Assembly: GCA_949288185.1 (NCBI GenBank)
Contig: CASEIZ010000042.1
Coordinates: 1-60,634 of the forward strand
DNA length: 60,634 nt
Direction of reading: 5' to 3'
DNA from: an uncultured Eubacteriales bacterium
Lineage (GTDB): Bacteria; Bacillota; Clostridia; TANB77; CAG-508
Shown: one piece after another, positions 51,897-60,634 of the stretch
How positions within the stretch are numbered: position 1 is the first letter of the stretch
Layout of the letters: each line of letters begins with the position of its first letter
Translations under genes and position numbers: made by a program
Notes under the pieces: generated by a model
Databases searched by the model: none
What the model saw: only the letters and a program-made list of their open reading frames with translations
What the model was told of the DNA's origin: nothing

Positions 51897-52202
51897 ATGA
51901 AACCAGAAGAAAGATGGTATGCACTAAATGAAAAGATGGAAGAATTCTTGTATGGTAAGAATGGAATATTAACAGTAGCATATGCTGATGAAGATTTAAA
52001 AACATATTTAATGGATACGGATAAACTTATAGAAATATTAAAAGAATTAAAAGAGTTAGAGAAGATAGGATTAACAGATGACCAATTAAAAAAACTTAGT
52101 ATACTAAAAAATAGTTTTTTAGAAATTGAAAATTCTAGAAATAATATAAAAAAGATGTACCAAGAGATTAGAAGAATATATGAAAATATTGATGAATACT
52201 GA
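51897..52202 (+). CDS. Small protein 2 of the 4.3-kb unit
   Basis: The product has 101 residues, almost wholly helical and strongly charged, with probable coiled coil from residue about 45 to the end. ATG 51897 follows AGGAGG, which lies in the last codons of the previous gene, so the two are coupled. It precedes the large gene by 11 bp. No family is recognised; an adaptor or immunity role is speculation. Confidence 0.65.
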   Translation: MKPEERWYALNEKMEEFLYGKNGILTVAYADEDLKTYLMDTDKLIEILKELKELEKIGLTDDQLKKLSILKNSFLEIENSRNNIKKMYQEIRRIYENIDEY

Positions 52203-52213
52203 GGAGACCAAAT

Positions 52214-55200
52214 ATGAAAAATATAATTTTTGATGGAGAAAATTATTATTTATTTAGAGCTTTAAATGACGGAAACAAAGCAGATTTAGAAAAAGGAATA
52301 GATTTTATAAGGACAGATTGTATTAGATATTATGAAACTTTTGGAAAATGGGGAAAATATAATGATAAAAGTACAATATCTTTAGAAGAACTATATGATC
52401 ATATTAAAATGAGATATAGGAGAGATACAAATTGTATTTCGTTATCAAAAGATGCGAATGTTGTGCTAACATATCATACAGAAAATCCTAGATATGTTTT
52501 GGTTAAAATATCTCCAGAAAAATTAGAAGAAGTGGTTGATGCAGGAGAATATTTTTTTAAAGCAATAGAAGAAAAGGTAATAGAGGCAGAAAATAATATA
52601 CAGGACGAAACAGGAGAAATAACTAAAATTTTAAAAGAAATAGAAGGAGCAAATGATTTAAACGAAATAAGAAAAATATTAAATAAATTTAATCCGTTAA
52701 TGTCAAGTTACACAATAAATGAAAGACAATATTTAACTGATGAAGAACAATTAAAAATGTCAAAGACAAATGCAAAGCTAAAAATATTGGAGTATATAGG
52801 TGCAATACAAAATATTATTGAAGATGTACCAAATTCGAGATTGCTAGCTACAATGGGAGGTGCATATACTTCATGTGAATATATATATTATGGAGATATT
52901 CCAAAAGAAGAGATTATTGAATGCCCTAGAATTTTTATGGATATTTTTTCATTATTGCAACAAGCAGAAGAAAAAAATGATTCAAATGGTGACATAGATA
53001 GAGTAATTAAGGAAGTGCTAGAATTAGTCAAAAATAAATGTAATATCAATGAAAAATATAGAACATTTGGTAATAAAAAAACAGCAGTTTATATTGATAA
53101 ACATGAGTTTCAATTTCTTATGCAAAATTATCATAGTGAGAAAGAAAAAAGAGAAGATTTGAGTATAGATGGAGCTTTTGAATTAACAAATGGAAGAATT
53201 AGCTACCATGAAACTAAAATGCAATTATTAACAATTCAGTTATTAACAGAAATGTTACTAAAAAAGAAAGCTTTAATGGGAATTTTAAAAGCAACATTAC
53301 CAAATGAAACAAGTCTAGAAGAGCTATTAAAAGATACATATTGTATTAATCCAGAAATAGTTATCAAACAAAATGGTAGAGGACACCAATTAAGCAGTAC
53401 AGTAAATTTATTAATAAACGAACATGGCTATGAATTAGAACAGAGAAAAACAGAATTATTAATTCATAGAGTGTCAAGCTTAAGTGAAGAACAATTGTTG
53501 GAAATTTATGAAAAAGGAATGAAATCGGAACAAATAAAGGAATTATTAGTATTAAACACACCTAAAGAACAACGAATAAAAGTACAAAGAAGAAACAATA
53601 TGAATACTAAATATGTTGTAGAAGCAATTATGGAAGGTTATAATTGGCAAAAAACTAGAAAATTGACGAAACAAGAAAAAGATAGATTAGCTAAAAAAAT
53701 TGCTGTTTTGGATGTTGATGGTGAAAAATTAAGAAGATTGTATAATTACTTATCAAAGATGGTTGTTGAAAAAGATAAATTTACGCAATCTGAAATTTGT
53801 GCAATTATTATCAATATTGCAATAGATGGCAAAATAGGTAAAACATCTTATAATCAATTATTGGAAATGAATGATGATGAACAGGCAAAGATACTATGGA
53901 AAAATGCAAAAAAATTGCAAACAACTGTAAATCCAATATCGCTAGACTTGCTTATGAAACGTGGAAATACAATCAAAAAATTGAAAGATAAATTGGAAGA
54001 ACTAGGAATTTCCAAAGAATTTATAGAAGAAAAAGATGTAAGAAATTTATATACAGCAAATCAAATAGTAGAGGGATATTTTTGTGATATAGAAATCGAT
54101 GATGAAACCAAAAAAGCATTGATATACAATATTTTAAATACGACATTATTAAATAAAGGAAATTATATTTATTTATCTACAATGATAAGAAATTTTGAAA
54201 AAATAGGTTTAACCGAACAAGAAATATATGGAGTTATTATAAATTGGGGAATTAATAGAATTTCTTTTGATGGTGTTACTTATAAATATAGTAGTTTATT
54301 AATGAATTCAAAAGAAATATTTCAAAGACTAAAAAAATATGTAACAGAATTAGATTCAAATGTAAGTAATGCTACTATTCAAAAAGCAATAAGAAAAAAT
54401 ACTTTTTGTGAAGAAGAAAAAAATATAGATGAAGAAGATATAAAAGGAAAATTAGAAAAATTAGGAATTTCCAAAGAATTTATAGAAGAAAAAGATATAA
54501 AAAATTTATATACAGCACATAAAATAATAGAAGGATATTTTGAAGATGAACAAATAGATAATAAAATCAAAAAAACATTATTACATAGTGTTTTGAATAA
54601 GGGTGTACTTAATAAAGGGACGGGGATTTATTTATCTACACTAATCATAAAATTAAGTGAATTAGAATTAACGGATAAACAGATATATGGTTTTCTTATT
54701 AATATGGCTGTTCATGGAAGTGCTTTAGACTATAAAGGATATAGTTATACATCATTATTATCAAATAAAAAAGACATGATTCAAGGACTAGAAAAGCATA
54801 AAGATGAATTAGAAACCAATGTAACAAATATAACAATTCAAAAAACAAGAGCTGAACAATTAACAGAAGAAGAAAAAGAAGTGCTAAAACAAAAATTAGA
54901 AAAATTGGGGATTTCTAGAGAATTTATGGAAGCAAAAGGCATGCAAAATGTTTATATGGCAGAAACAATAGTAGATGGTTATTTTAAATATGAAAATATA
55001 GATAACGAAGTAAAAAAATCGTTGATGCAGTGTATATTAAATAATTCTGCTTTTGAAAAAAGTGTAATGTTATCTTTACTTATGAGAAATTTTGAAAAAA
55101 TTGGCTTAAATGAAGAAGAAACATATGGAGCAATTATAAACTTAGGAGTAAAGGGAGGTATAGTGCCATATGGAAACTTTGGATATAGCAAATTATTAAA

Positions 55201-55438
55201 TTCGTCATTAAAAGTAAAAGAATTAAAACAATATAAATCAGAGATAGAAACAGAAGTTAGTGAAGAAACTATTAGTGTTTCTTTGAATATTGCAAAAAAA
55301 GTAATGAGAAATTCTGTAAAAATAGAAAAAGAACAAGGAAATTTAGAACATGTATCATCAACAATTTATAAATTGGGAAATATGGCAAAAAGGGAAAGGA
55401 ATAAAGGTAACACTTTGGAAACACCAGACCATAAATAG
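52214..55438 (+). CDS. Large protein with ART-like N-terminus and tandem C-terminal repeats
   Basis: The product has 1074 residues. Residues about 10-100 (YYLFRALNDGNKADLEKGI; TNCISLSKDANVVLTYH; RYVLVKIS) are reminiscent of the R..STS core of ADP-ribosyltransferases, but the third catalytic element is not clear. A helical middle (about 110-480) follows, then repeats of about 150 residues beginning near 594, 746 and 894 (KLEELGISKEFIEEKD), with an older divergent copy near 490. No signal peptide or membrane helix is seen. ATG 52214 follows GAGGAG. The function is unknown. Confidence 0.7.
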   Translation: MKNIIFDGENYYLFRALNDGNKADLEKGIDFIRTDCIRYYETFGKWGKYNDKSTISLEELYDHIKMRYRRDTNCISLSKDANVVLTYHTENPRYVLVKISPEKLEEVVDAGEYFFKAIEEKVIEAENNIQDETGEITKILKEIEGANDLNEIRKILNKFNPLMSSYTINERQYLTDEEQLKMSKTNAKLKILEYIGAIQNIIEDVPNSRLLATMGGAYTSCEYIYYGDIPKEEIIECPRIFMDIFSLLQQAEEKNDSNGDIDRVIKEVLELVKNKCNINEKYRTFGNKKTAVYIDKHEFQFLMQNYHSEKEKREDLSIDGAFELTNGRISYHETKMQLLTIQLLTEMLLKKKALMGILKATLPNETSLEELLKDTYCINPEIVIKQNGRGHQLSSTVNLLINEHGYELEQRKTELLIHRVSSLSEEQLLEIYEKGMKSEQIKELLVLNTPKEQRIKVQRRNNMNTKYVVEAIMEGYNWQKTRKLTKQEKDRLAKKIAVLDVDGEKLRRLYNYLSKMVVEKDKFTQSEICAIIINIAIDGKIGKTSYNQLLEMNDDEQAKILWKNAKKLQTTVNPISLDLLMKRGNTIKKLKDKLEELGISKEFIEEKDVRNLYTANQIVEGYFCDIEIDDETKKALIYNILNTTLLNKGNYIYLSTMIRNFEKIGLTEQEIYGVIINWGINRISFDGVTYKYSSLLMNSKEIFQRLKKYVTELDSNVSNATIQKAIRKNTFCEEEKNIDEEDIKGKLEKLGISKEFIEEKDIKNLYTAHKIIEGYFEDEQIDNKIKKTLLHSVLNKGVLNKGTGIYLSTLIIKLSELELTDKQIYGFLINMAVHGSALDYKGYSYTSLLSNKKDMIQGLEKHKDELETNVTNITIQKTRAEQLTEEEKEVLKQKLEKLGISREFMEAKGMQNVYMAETIVDGYFKYENIDNEVKKSLMQCILNNSAFEKSVMLSLLMRNFEKIGLNEEETYGAIINLGVKGGIVPYGNFGYSKLLNSSLKVKELKQYKSEIETEVSEETISVSLNIAKKVMRNSVKIEKEQGNLEHVSSTIYKLGNMAKRERNKGNTLETPDHK

Positions 55439-55473
55439 AGATTATTTTTTCATATTTATTGAATTTCAATGGC

Positions 55474-55494
55474 TATAATGGTCTTACAAACTAT
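55474..55494. repeat. Right 21-bp direct repeat
   Basis: Exact copy of 51175-51195, 36 bp after the stop of the large gene. It encodes YNGLTNY followed by a stop if read in the rhodanese frame. Confidence 0.85.
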
Positions 55495-55522
55495 TGAGAT
55501 TTTTGTTAAATTATGTTAAAAT
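55494..55522 (+). promoter_or_regulatory. Promoter of lepA
   Basis: TTGAGA (55494-55499), a 17-bp spacer and TAAAAT (55517-55522). The -35 box touches the right direct repeat. Confidence 0.6.
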
Positions 55523-55531
55523 GATGAACAG

Positions 55532-55665
55532 GGACGTGCCAAATTGTTTCAAAATGAAACAAAAGGGACATATCCCAATTTTTATAAAGTATTGAAATAC
55601 AATTAATAATATATAGGGTATGTCCCTTTTGGACAATTTTTGTTCATTTTGGCACGTCCCCAAAA
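55532..55665. repeat. Large family D palindrome in the lepA leader
   Basis: Left arm GGGACGTGCCAAATTG with AAAAGGGACATATCCC; right arm GGGTATGTCCCTTTTG with TTTTGGCACGTCCC. The arms are complementary with a few mismatches over about 45 bp around a 40-nt AT-rich centre. It ends 8-9 bp before the ribosome-binding site, so it forms the leader of lepA. Confidence 0.75.
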
Positions 55666-55681
55666 GACCAATGGAGGAAAC

Positions 55682-57493
55682 ATGAATAACAGACAAGAAC
55701 ATATCAGAAATTTTAGTATAATTGCACATATAGACCATGGGAAATCAACACTAGCAGATAGATTAATCGAAATGACAGGCGTATTATCAAAAAGAGAAAT
55801 GGAAAGCCAAGTGCTAGACAATATGGAAATTGAAAAAGAAAGAGGTATTACCATAAAGTCACAAGCTGTTAGAATGATTTATAAAGCAAAAGATGGACAA
55901 GAATATACCTTTAATTTAATTGATACACCAGGACATGTGGATTTTAATTATGAAGTTTCAAGAAGTTTAGCAGCATGTGATGGCGCTATTTTGGTAGTGG
56001 ATAGTAGCCAAGGAGTGGAAGCACAAACATTAGCCAATGTGTATCTAGCAATTGATAATAACTTGGAAATATTACCAGTATTAAATAAAATTGATTTACC
56101 AAATGCGAGAGTAGATGAAGTAAAACAAGAGATAGAAGATATCATAGGAATACCAGCAGAAGATGCACCATGTATTTCAGCAAAAACGGGACTAAATGTA
56201 GAAGAGGTATTAGAAAGAATTGTAACAGACTTACCAGCACCAAAAGGTGATGAAACTGCTAAAACCAAATGTTTAATCTTTGATTCTTATTATGATAATT
56301 ATAAAGGTGCAGTGGCATATGTCAGAGTAATGGATGGAACGGTAAAAGTAGGAGATGAAATTAAGCTAATGGCAACTAACAAAACGTTTACAGTTGCAGA
56401 AGTAGGATACTTCATTCCAGGTTCTTATATGCCAGTATCAGAAATTAAAGCAGGAGAAGTAGGATATATTGCCGCAAGTATTAAAAGTTTATCAGATATT
56501 CATGTAGGAGATACGATTACCTTAAAAGATAATCCAGCAGAGGAACCTTTAAAAGGATATAAAAAGGTAACACCTATGGTATATTGTGGATTATATCCTG
56601 TAGATGGAAGCCAATATGAAGATTTAAAAGAAGCTTTAGAAAAGTTACAGTTAAATGATGCGGCTCTAGAATTTGAACAAGAAACATCTACTGCATTAGG
56701 ATTTGGATTCCGTTGTGGATTTTTAGGATTATTACATTTGGAAATTATTGAAGAGAGAATTGATAGAGAATTTGACTTGGGATTAATTACAACAGCACCA
56801 TCTGTTATCTATAAAGTACATAAAACAACAGGAGAAGTCATCGAATTATATAATCCAGAAGATTTACCAACACCACAAGAAATATCTTATATAGAAGAAC
56901 CTTATGTAACGGCGAATATTTTAACACCAAAGGATTATGTGGGAAATATCATGGAATTGTGTCAAAGAAGAAGAGGCGTTTACATAGATATGAAATATTT
57001 AGACGAAAATAGAGTCACATTAATTTATGAAATGCCACTAAATGAAATTATTTATGATTTCTTTGATAACCTAAAATCAAAAACCAAAGGATATGCTTCT
57101 TTAGATTATGAATTTAAAGAATACAGAAGGTCAGATTTAGTAAAATTAGATATTTATATTAATGGAGAACCAGTAGATGCTTTGAGTTTTATTGTTTATA
57201 AAGACAGTGCTTATGATAGAGGAAAGAAAATGGTAGAAAAACTAAAAACCGTTATACCAAGAAAATTATTTAAAATTCCGATTCAAGCAGCTGTTGGAGG
57301 AAAAATCATTGCAAGAGAAACGATATCAGCTATGAGGAAAGATGTTTTAGCAAAATGTTATGGTGGTGATATTACTAGAAAGAAAAAATTGCTAGAAAAA
57401 CAAAAACGTGGTAAAAAGAAAATGCGTGAAATTGGAAATGTAGAGATACCGCAAGAAGCATTTTTAAGTGTATTAAAATTAGATGATGAATAA
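55682..57493 (+). CDS. lepA: Elongation factor 4 (LepA)
   Basis: Ribosome-bound GTPase that acts on stalled or maturing ribosomes. The product has 603 residues. The G domain has [17 protein letters not shown] and NKIDLP; the rest follows the EF-G-like domains and the LepA-specific C-terminal domain ([20 protein letters not shown]). ATG 55682 follows TGGAGG; an upstream reading from 55640 runs through the palindrome. Confidence 0.98.
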   Translation: MNNRQEHIRNFSIIAHIDHGKSTLADRLIEMTGVLSKREMESQVLDNMEIEKERGITIKSQAVRMIYKAKDGQEYTFNLIDTPGHVDFNYEVSRSLAACDGAILVVDSSQGVEAQTLANVYLAIDNNLEILPVLNKIDLPNARVDEVKQEIEDIIGIPAEDAPCISAKTGLNVEEVLERIVTDLPAPKGDETAKTKCLIFDSYYDNYKGAVAYVRVMDGTVKVGDEIKLMATNKTFTVAEVGYFIPGSYMPVSEIKAGEVGYIAASIKSLSDIHVGDTITLKDNPAEEPLKGYKKVTPMVYCGLYPVDGSQYEDLKEALEKLQLNDAALEFEQETSTALGFGFRCGFLGLLHLEIIEERIDREFDLGLITTAPSVIYKVHKTTGEVIELYNPEDLPTPQEISYIEEPYVTANILTPKDYVGNIMELCQRRRGVYIDMKYLDENRVTLIYEMPLNEIIYDFFDNLKSKTKGYASLDYEFKEYRRSDLVKLDIYINGEPVDALSFIVYKDSAYDRGKKMVEKLKTVIPRKLFKIPIQAAVGGKIIARETISAMRKDVLAKCYGGDITRKKKLLEKQKRGKKKMREIGNVEIPQEAFLSVLKLDDE

Positions 57494-57573
57494 GTAATGA
57501 GAACAGGAAAACAATGAGATATAAAAAATTAGCAAACAAATGGAACAAATATAACATGAGGTGATAATGGGAA

Positions 57574-58383
57574 ATGAAAAATAGCAAAAAATATAACTCA
57601 AAAAACGAAAGACCAAAAAAGCAAGAAGTAAAAAATTCACAAGAAACTTATGATGATCAAGTAGAAGGAAGAAATGCGGTTATAGAATTGTTGGAAAGTG
57701 GTAAAGACATTAATAAAATATTTGTAACAAAAGGTGAAAGACATGGTTCTATTAATAAAATCATTAGCATGGCAAAAGAAAGAAAAGTTATCTTGGTAGA
57801 AAAAGATAAAAGACAAATGGAACAAATGGCACAAAATGAAAATTATCAAGGTGTTATTGCCATTGTACCACCATTTGAATATTGTGAGATAGAAGATATT
57901 TTAGATAAAGCGAAAGAATTAAATGAGGACCCATTTATACTCATATTAGATGGAATAGAAGATCCACATAATTTAGGTTCAATTATAAGAACAGCGGAAA
58001 CAGCAGGCGTGCATGGAATTATTATTCCGAAACGAAGAGCAGCAGCAGTAAATAGTACAGTAAATAAAGTGTCAGCAGGAGCGGTTCAATATATGAAAAT
58101 TGCCAGAGTAACCAATATAACAGATTCTATTGAAAAACTAAAAGAAAATGGTTTATGGATTTGTGGAACAGATATCCATACAGATACATATTATTACAAT
58201 CAAGATTTGAAAGGTCCTTTAGGAATAGTGATAGGAAATGAAGGAGCTGGAATGAGTGATAGGGTAAAAAAAAGTTGTGACTTTTTAGTGAAAATACCAA
58301 TGAAAGGAAAAGTAACTTCTTTAAATGCATCTGTTTCAGCAGGGATTGTCATATATGAAGCTATGAAACAGAAAATGAAATAA
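57574..58383 (+). CDS. rlmB: 23S rRNA 2'-O-methyltransferase (RlmB/TrmH family)
   Basis: SpoU-type methyltransferase of 269 residues. There is a basic N-terminal tail, the substrate-binding domain from VEGRNAVIELLESG, then the knotted domain with LDGIEDPHNLGSIIRTAETAG (motif 1), GIVIGNEGAGMS (motif 2) and IPMKGKVTSLNASVSAGI (motif 3). The guanosine target is inferred from the family. ATG 57574 follows GAGGTG. It is downstream of lepA. Confidence 0.92.
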   Translation: MKNSKKYNSKNERPKKQEVKNSQETYDDQVEGRNAVIELLESGKDINKIFVTKGERHGSINKIISMAKERKVILVEKDKRQMEQMAQNENYQGVIAIVPPFEYCEIEDILDKAKELNEDPFILILDGIEDPHNLGSIIRTAETAGVHGIIIPKRRAAAVNSTVNKVSAGAVQYMKIARVTNITDSIEKLKENGLWICGTDIHTDTYYYNQDLKGPLGIVIGNEGAGMSDRVKKSCDFLVKIPMKGKVTSLNASVSAGIVIYEAMKQKMK

Positions 58384-58406
58384 AGAGGTAAAGGGAGGAA
58401 AAACAG

Positions 58407-60227
58407 ATGATGATGCCAAGAAAAAAAAGAAGAGCGATACTACTATCTGTAATATTGATTATTTTATTAATTATAGCAATTGCGTGTGCTATATTATATG
58501 CTACAACAGATATGTTCAAATCAAATGATGTGTTATTTGAAAAATATGCAAGTCAATTATTAGATAATTTGGATGACATTCTTAATGAAGATCATATGGC
58601 TGAAATGGAAGAAATTTTAAATAATAATAAATTGACTTCTGAAACAACTGCTACAATAAGCTATAATGAAAATGGAGACACTTCTCATCCAATTAATAAT
58701 ATCCAGATGAATATATCAGGTGAAGAAGAAAGAACAACGGGATACAATTATAAAGATATTGCTATAACACAAAATGATGAAATAGTAGTAGGGGCTGAAT
58801 ATATTGAAGATGGAAATATTGCTGGTGTTAGATTAAATGGAATTAGACAATTTGTATCTACCAATATAGATAATGAAGATGAAAACGAAATATATAACTT
58901 ATATGAATTGATTCATACGGATATACCAGGATTGCTTGGTTTAAATGCAGATGAATGGAATACCTTGAAGGAAAAATATATAGGAATTGTATTGAATAAT
59001 CTTACAAATGCAAATTTTTCAAAACAAAAAGGAATGGCTTTAGAGATTAACGGGGCACAATATAATGCAAATGTGTATAGTGTAACTGTTACAAAAGAAC
59101 AATTTAATCATATCTATATTCAAATATTAGAAGAATTAGAAAAAGATGAAACAATATTATCAAAAATAGAAGCTATAGATAATAAAATGAATGAATATCA
59201 TAACTTTATACAAGATGGAGAGACTTCTAATATAAAACAAGATTTTATAAACCAAATAGATAATACTATACAAAAAATAGAGAATTTTAATATAGGAAAT
59301 GATGAAAGAACAATTAGTGTATTTGAATCAGATGGTGTGGCAATTAGTTTATCTATTGATACAGAAGAGAATTTTATGGGAGTAAATGTTATCAATGGAG
59401 AGGGTAATAATTTTATAAATATATTAGGTAATGAAAAAATAGAAGAAGAAGAAGCGGAAAATAGTTTTGACTTGAAAATTGAAAAAACGGTTGCACCAAA
59501 TGATGAAACAATTAGTATTCAATATAATATAGTAGAGGAAGGCGAAGAAACAGCAAATCTATGTAACATTAGTAGAAAAATGGAAAATTCGAATGTAAAC
59601 AGTAATATTAATTTTAGTAGAAATGTAGGACAAAATACCTTAGAGATTGCTGTAGAAACGATTACCAATATTGTTAATGACTTTGACGAAAAAGAAGAAT
59701 TAGCAGAAAATGAAAATAATATTATAATAGGAAGCTTGAATGATGAACAAAAAGAAAACGTAAAAAATAATGTAGAGGAAAATATAACCAGCCAGATAAA
59801 TACATTCTTACAAGTAGTTCCATCAGAAAGTATAAATCAAATGTTAATAAATTTGAAGTTAAAAGAAGAAGAACTAGATGACTTATCAGGTGAAACTGTT
59901 ACAGAATTAGAAAAGAATAGATTTAATTCAACTTTTGAACTTTTTGAAGGTGAAAATATTACAAAAGAGAGAGTGGAAGAATTAATTAATATTGCAAAAG
60001 AAAATTTAGGAGATGTTAGAATAACAAATTACAGAGAAGAAAGAGAGGAAAGAATTCCATTAGAATATAGATTAGTAATAGAAAGAAATACAGATAATTC
60101 AGACTTAGCAGAAAATGTTATAGCATATATAGAAGAAAACTATAATGAAAAATTTTCTGTTAGGTTAGAATATGATGAAATGACAGGTTTAGTAAATAAT
60201 ATTTATATTACAGTTATGGAGAATTAG
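58407..60227 (+). CDS. Exported protein of unknown function
   Basis: The product has 606 residues: a basic N-terminus and one membrane helix (about 11-33), then an acidic extracytoplasmic part rich in Glu and Asn with mixed beta and helical character and no cysteines outside the helix and one site. Similar single-span proteins of about 600 residues occur in Clostridia, but I cannot name the family. ATG 58407 follows GGGAGG. A terminator follows. Confidence 0.72.
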   Translation: MMMPRKKRRAILLSVILIILLIIAIACAILYATTDMFKSNDVLFEKYASQLLDNLDDILNEDHMAEMEEILNNNKLTSETTATISYNENGDTSHPINNIQMNISGEEERTTGYNYKDIAITQNDEIVVGAEYIEDGNIAGVRLNGIRQFVSTNIDNEDENEIYNLYELIHTDIPGLLGLNADEWNTLKEKYIGIVLNNLTNANFSKQKGMALEINGAQYNANVYSVTVTKEQFNHIYIQILEELEKDETILSKIEAIDNKMNEYHNFIQDGETSNIKQDFINQIDNTIQKIENFNIGNDERTISVFESDGVAISLSIDTEENFMGVNVINGEGNNFINILGNEKIEEEEAENSFDLKIEKTVAPNDETISIQYNIVEEGEETANLCNISRKMENSNVNSNINFSRNVGQNTLEIAVETITNIVNDFDEKEELAENENNIIIGSLNDEQKENVKNNVEENITSQINTFLQVVPSESINQMLINLKLKEEELDDLSGETVTELEKNRFNSTFELFEGENITKERVEELINIAKENLGDVRITNYREEREERIPLEYRLVIERNTDNSDLAENVIAYIEENYNEKFSVRLEYDEMTGLVNNIYITVMEN

Positions 60228-60238
60228 AAAAATAGAAG

Positions 60239-60278
60239 AGTACTAAAAGATAAATTGAAAACCTTTTAGTACTTTTAT
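60239..60278 (+). terminator. Terminator after the exported-protein gene
   Basis: AGTACTAAAAG/CTTTTAGTACT stem with a T-rich tail. Confidence 0.88.
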
Positions 60279-60446
60279 TATCTTAGACAACAATGTTCTT
60301 ATTTCTAGATAGAAAAAATAACAAGAAATTTATCATCTTAATATAAAAAACAAAGAAAAAATCCTTATTTTTATATAGAAAAGAATACGAAAAAAAGTGA
60401 TGAAAAAATTACCAACAAAAAAAATCAAAAAAAATTTAAAAAAGTG

Positions 60447-60475
60447 TTGACAAAGATAAAAGGGTGGTGTATAAT
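60447..60475 (+). promoter_or_regulatory. Consensus promoter, probably of an rRNA operon
   Basis: Perfect TTGACA (60447-60452), a 17-bp spacer and perfect TATAAT (60470-60475), preceded by an A/T-rich tract like an UP element. Both boxes being perfect is typical of stable-RNA promoters. Confidence 0.8.
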
Positions 60476-60634
60476 AAAATTCGTTCTGAACAAGAACGAA
60501 GAAAAGTACATTGAAAAGTAAACAATAAAATCCTTTAGAGAATAAACCGAAGCGGAAAATATTTCGAAAGAAATAGAGTACCGAACAAGTAAATTTTTTA
60601 AAAGTTTTTTAGCCAAAAAAGAAAGAAGTTTAAA
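60476..60634 (+). other. Leader consistent with the start of a 16S rRNA transcript
   Basis: It contains CGTTCTGAACAAGAACG (a hairpin) and GTACATTGAAAAGTAAACAA, which resembles the antitermination/processing leaders before 16S rRNA in Clostridia. No rRNA body sequence is reached before the window ends, so this is inference. The stretch 60279-60446 shows only a copy of TTAGACAACAA and A/T-rich DNA. Confidence 0.55.

Noticed and set aside
55640..55681. Upstream in-frame extension of lepA
   Set aside because: It would begin inside the palindrome and pass through the TGGAGG ribosome-binding site; family alignments start at [11 protein letters not shown].

Overview
The window comes from an AT-rich (roughly 30% G+C by eye), Gram-positive-type bacterium of the class Clostridia, probably an uncultured gut lineage. 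The gene order of the spc/alpha ribosomal block, the zinc-ribbon forms of S14, S4 and adenylate kinase, the heavy use of AGA for arginine, the frequent TTG starts and the Spo0A-like domain all fit that. I cannot name a genus.

Positions 1-10.6 kb hold the downstream part of the spc operon and the alpha operon: rpsN (cut by the window edge), rpsH, rplF, rplR, rpsE, rplO, secY, adk, map, infA, rpmJ, rpsM, rpsK, rpsD, rpoA and rplQ. rpmD (L30) is missing from its usual place between rpsE and rplO. The gaps between these genes are unusually long and carry two families of structured repeats (A and B here), a 191-bp TA-flanked inverted-repeat element and a structured spacer between rpmJ and rpsM. 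Positions 10.7-19.6 kb hold rpsB-tsf and then pyrH-frr-ispA-uppS-cdsA-rseP (elongation factors, ribosome recycling, and polyprenyl/phospholipid precursors). rseP carries a one-base frameshift. A third hairpin family (C) sits at operon ends. Positions 19.8-24.2 kb encode two GH73-type glucosaminidases. One carries a dockerin and is followed by a membrane-anchored, cadherin-like surface protein.

A tRNA-Thr(CGU) gene at 24.25 kb is the insertion site of a 13.3-kb integrative mobilizable element. It is bounded by a 17-bp direct repeat of the tRNA 3' end (24307-24323 and 37590-37606). It carries an integrase, an excisionase-like protein, a DUF3846 protein, a sigma-like regulator, a repressor with divergent promoters, a free-standing Spo0A DNA-binding domain, a BcrAB-like ABC transporter set, an ECF sigma/anti-sigma pair, tandem Cro/CI regulators and a MobV relaxase with a hairpin-rich oriT candidate. 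Next to the repressor is a small gene whose ribosome-binding site and start codon are perfectly complementary (19 nt) to the terminator loop of a downstream short RNA with its own promoter. This is a candidate antisense switch and one of the most interesting finds here.

Positions 37.6-50.1 kb return to chromosomal genes: a decayed gene, a five-gene membrane-protein operon, prs, ftsY, a UPF0182 protein, a DUF5665 protein, tyrS (reverse strand), a zinc-ribbon protein, an HD-domain protein and a DUF1294 protein. A 700-bp non-coding stretch (50.15-50.86 kb) holds seven DnaA-box-like sites.

A rhodanese gene follows, and its 3' end is duplicated as a 21-bp direct repeat (51175-51195 and 55474-55494). 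Between the copies lies a 4.3-kb three-gene unit. It encodes a 1074-residue protein with an N-terminal region reminiscent of ADP-ribosyltransferases and C-terminal tandem repeats of about 150 residues. I recognise no described system here and consider it the best candidate for an undescribed module. The window ends with lepA (behind a large palindrome), rlmB, an exported protein of unknown function, and a consensus promoter plus leader that look like the start of an rRNA operon.
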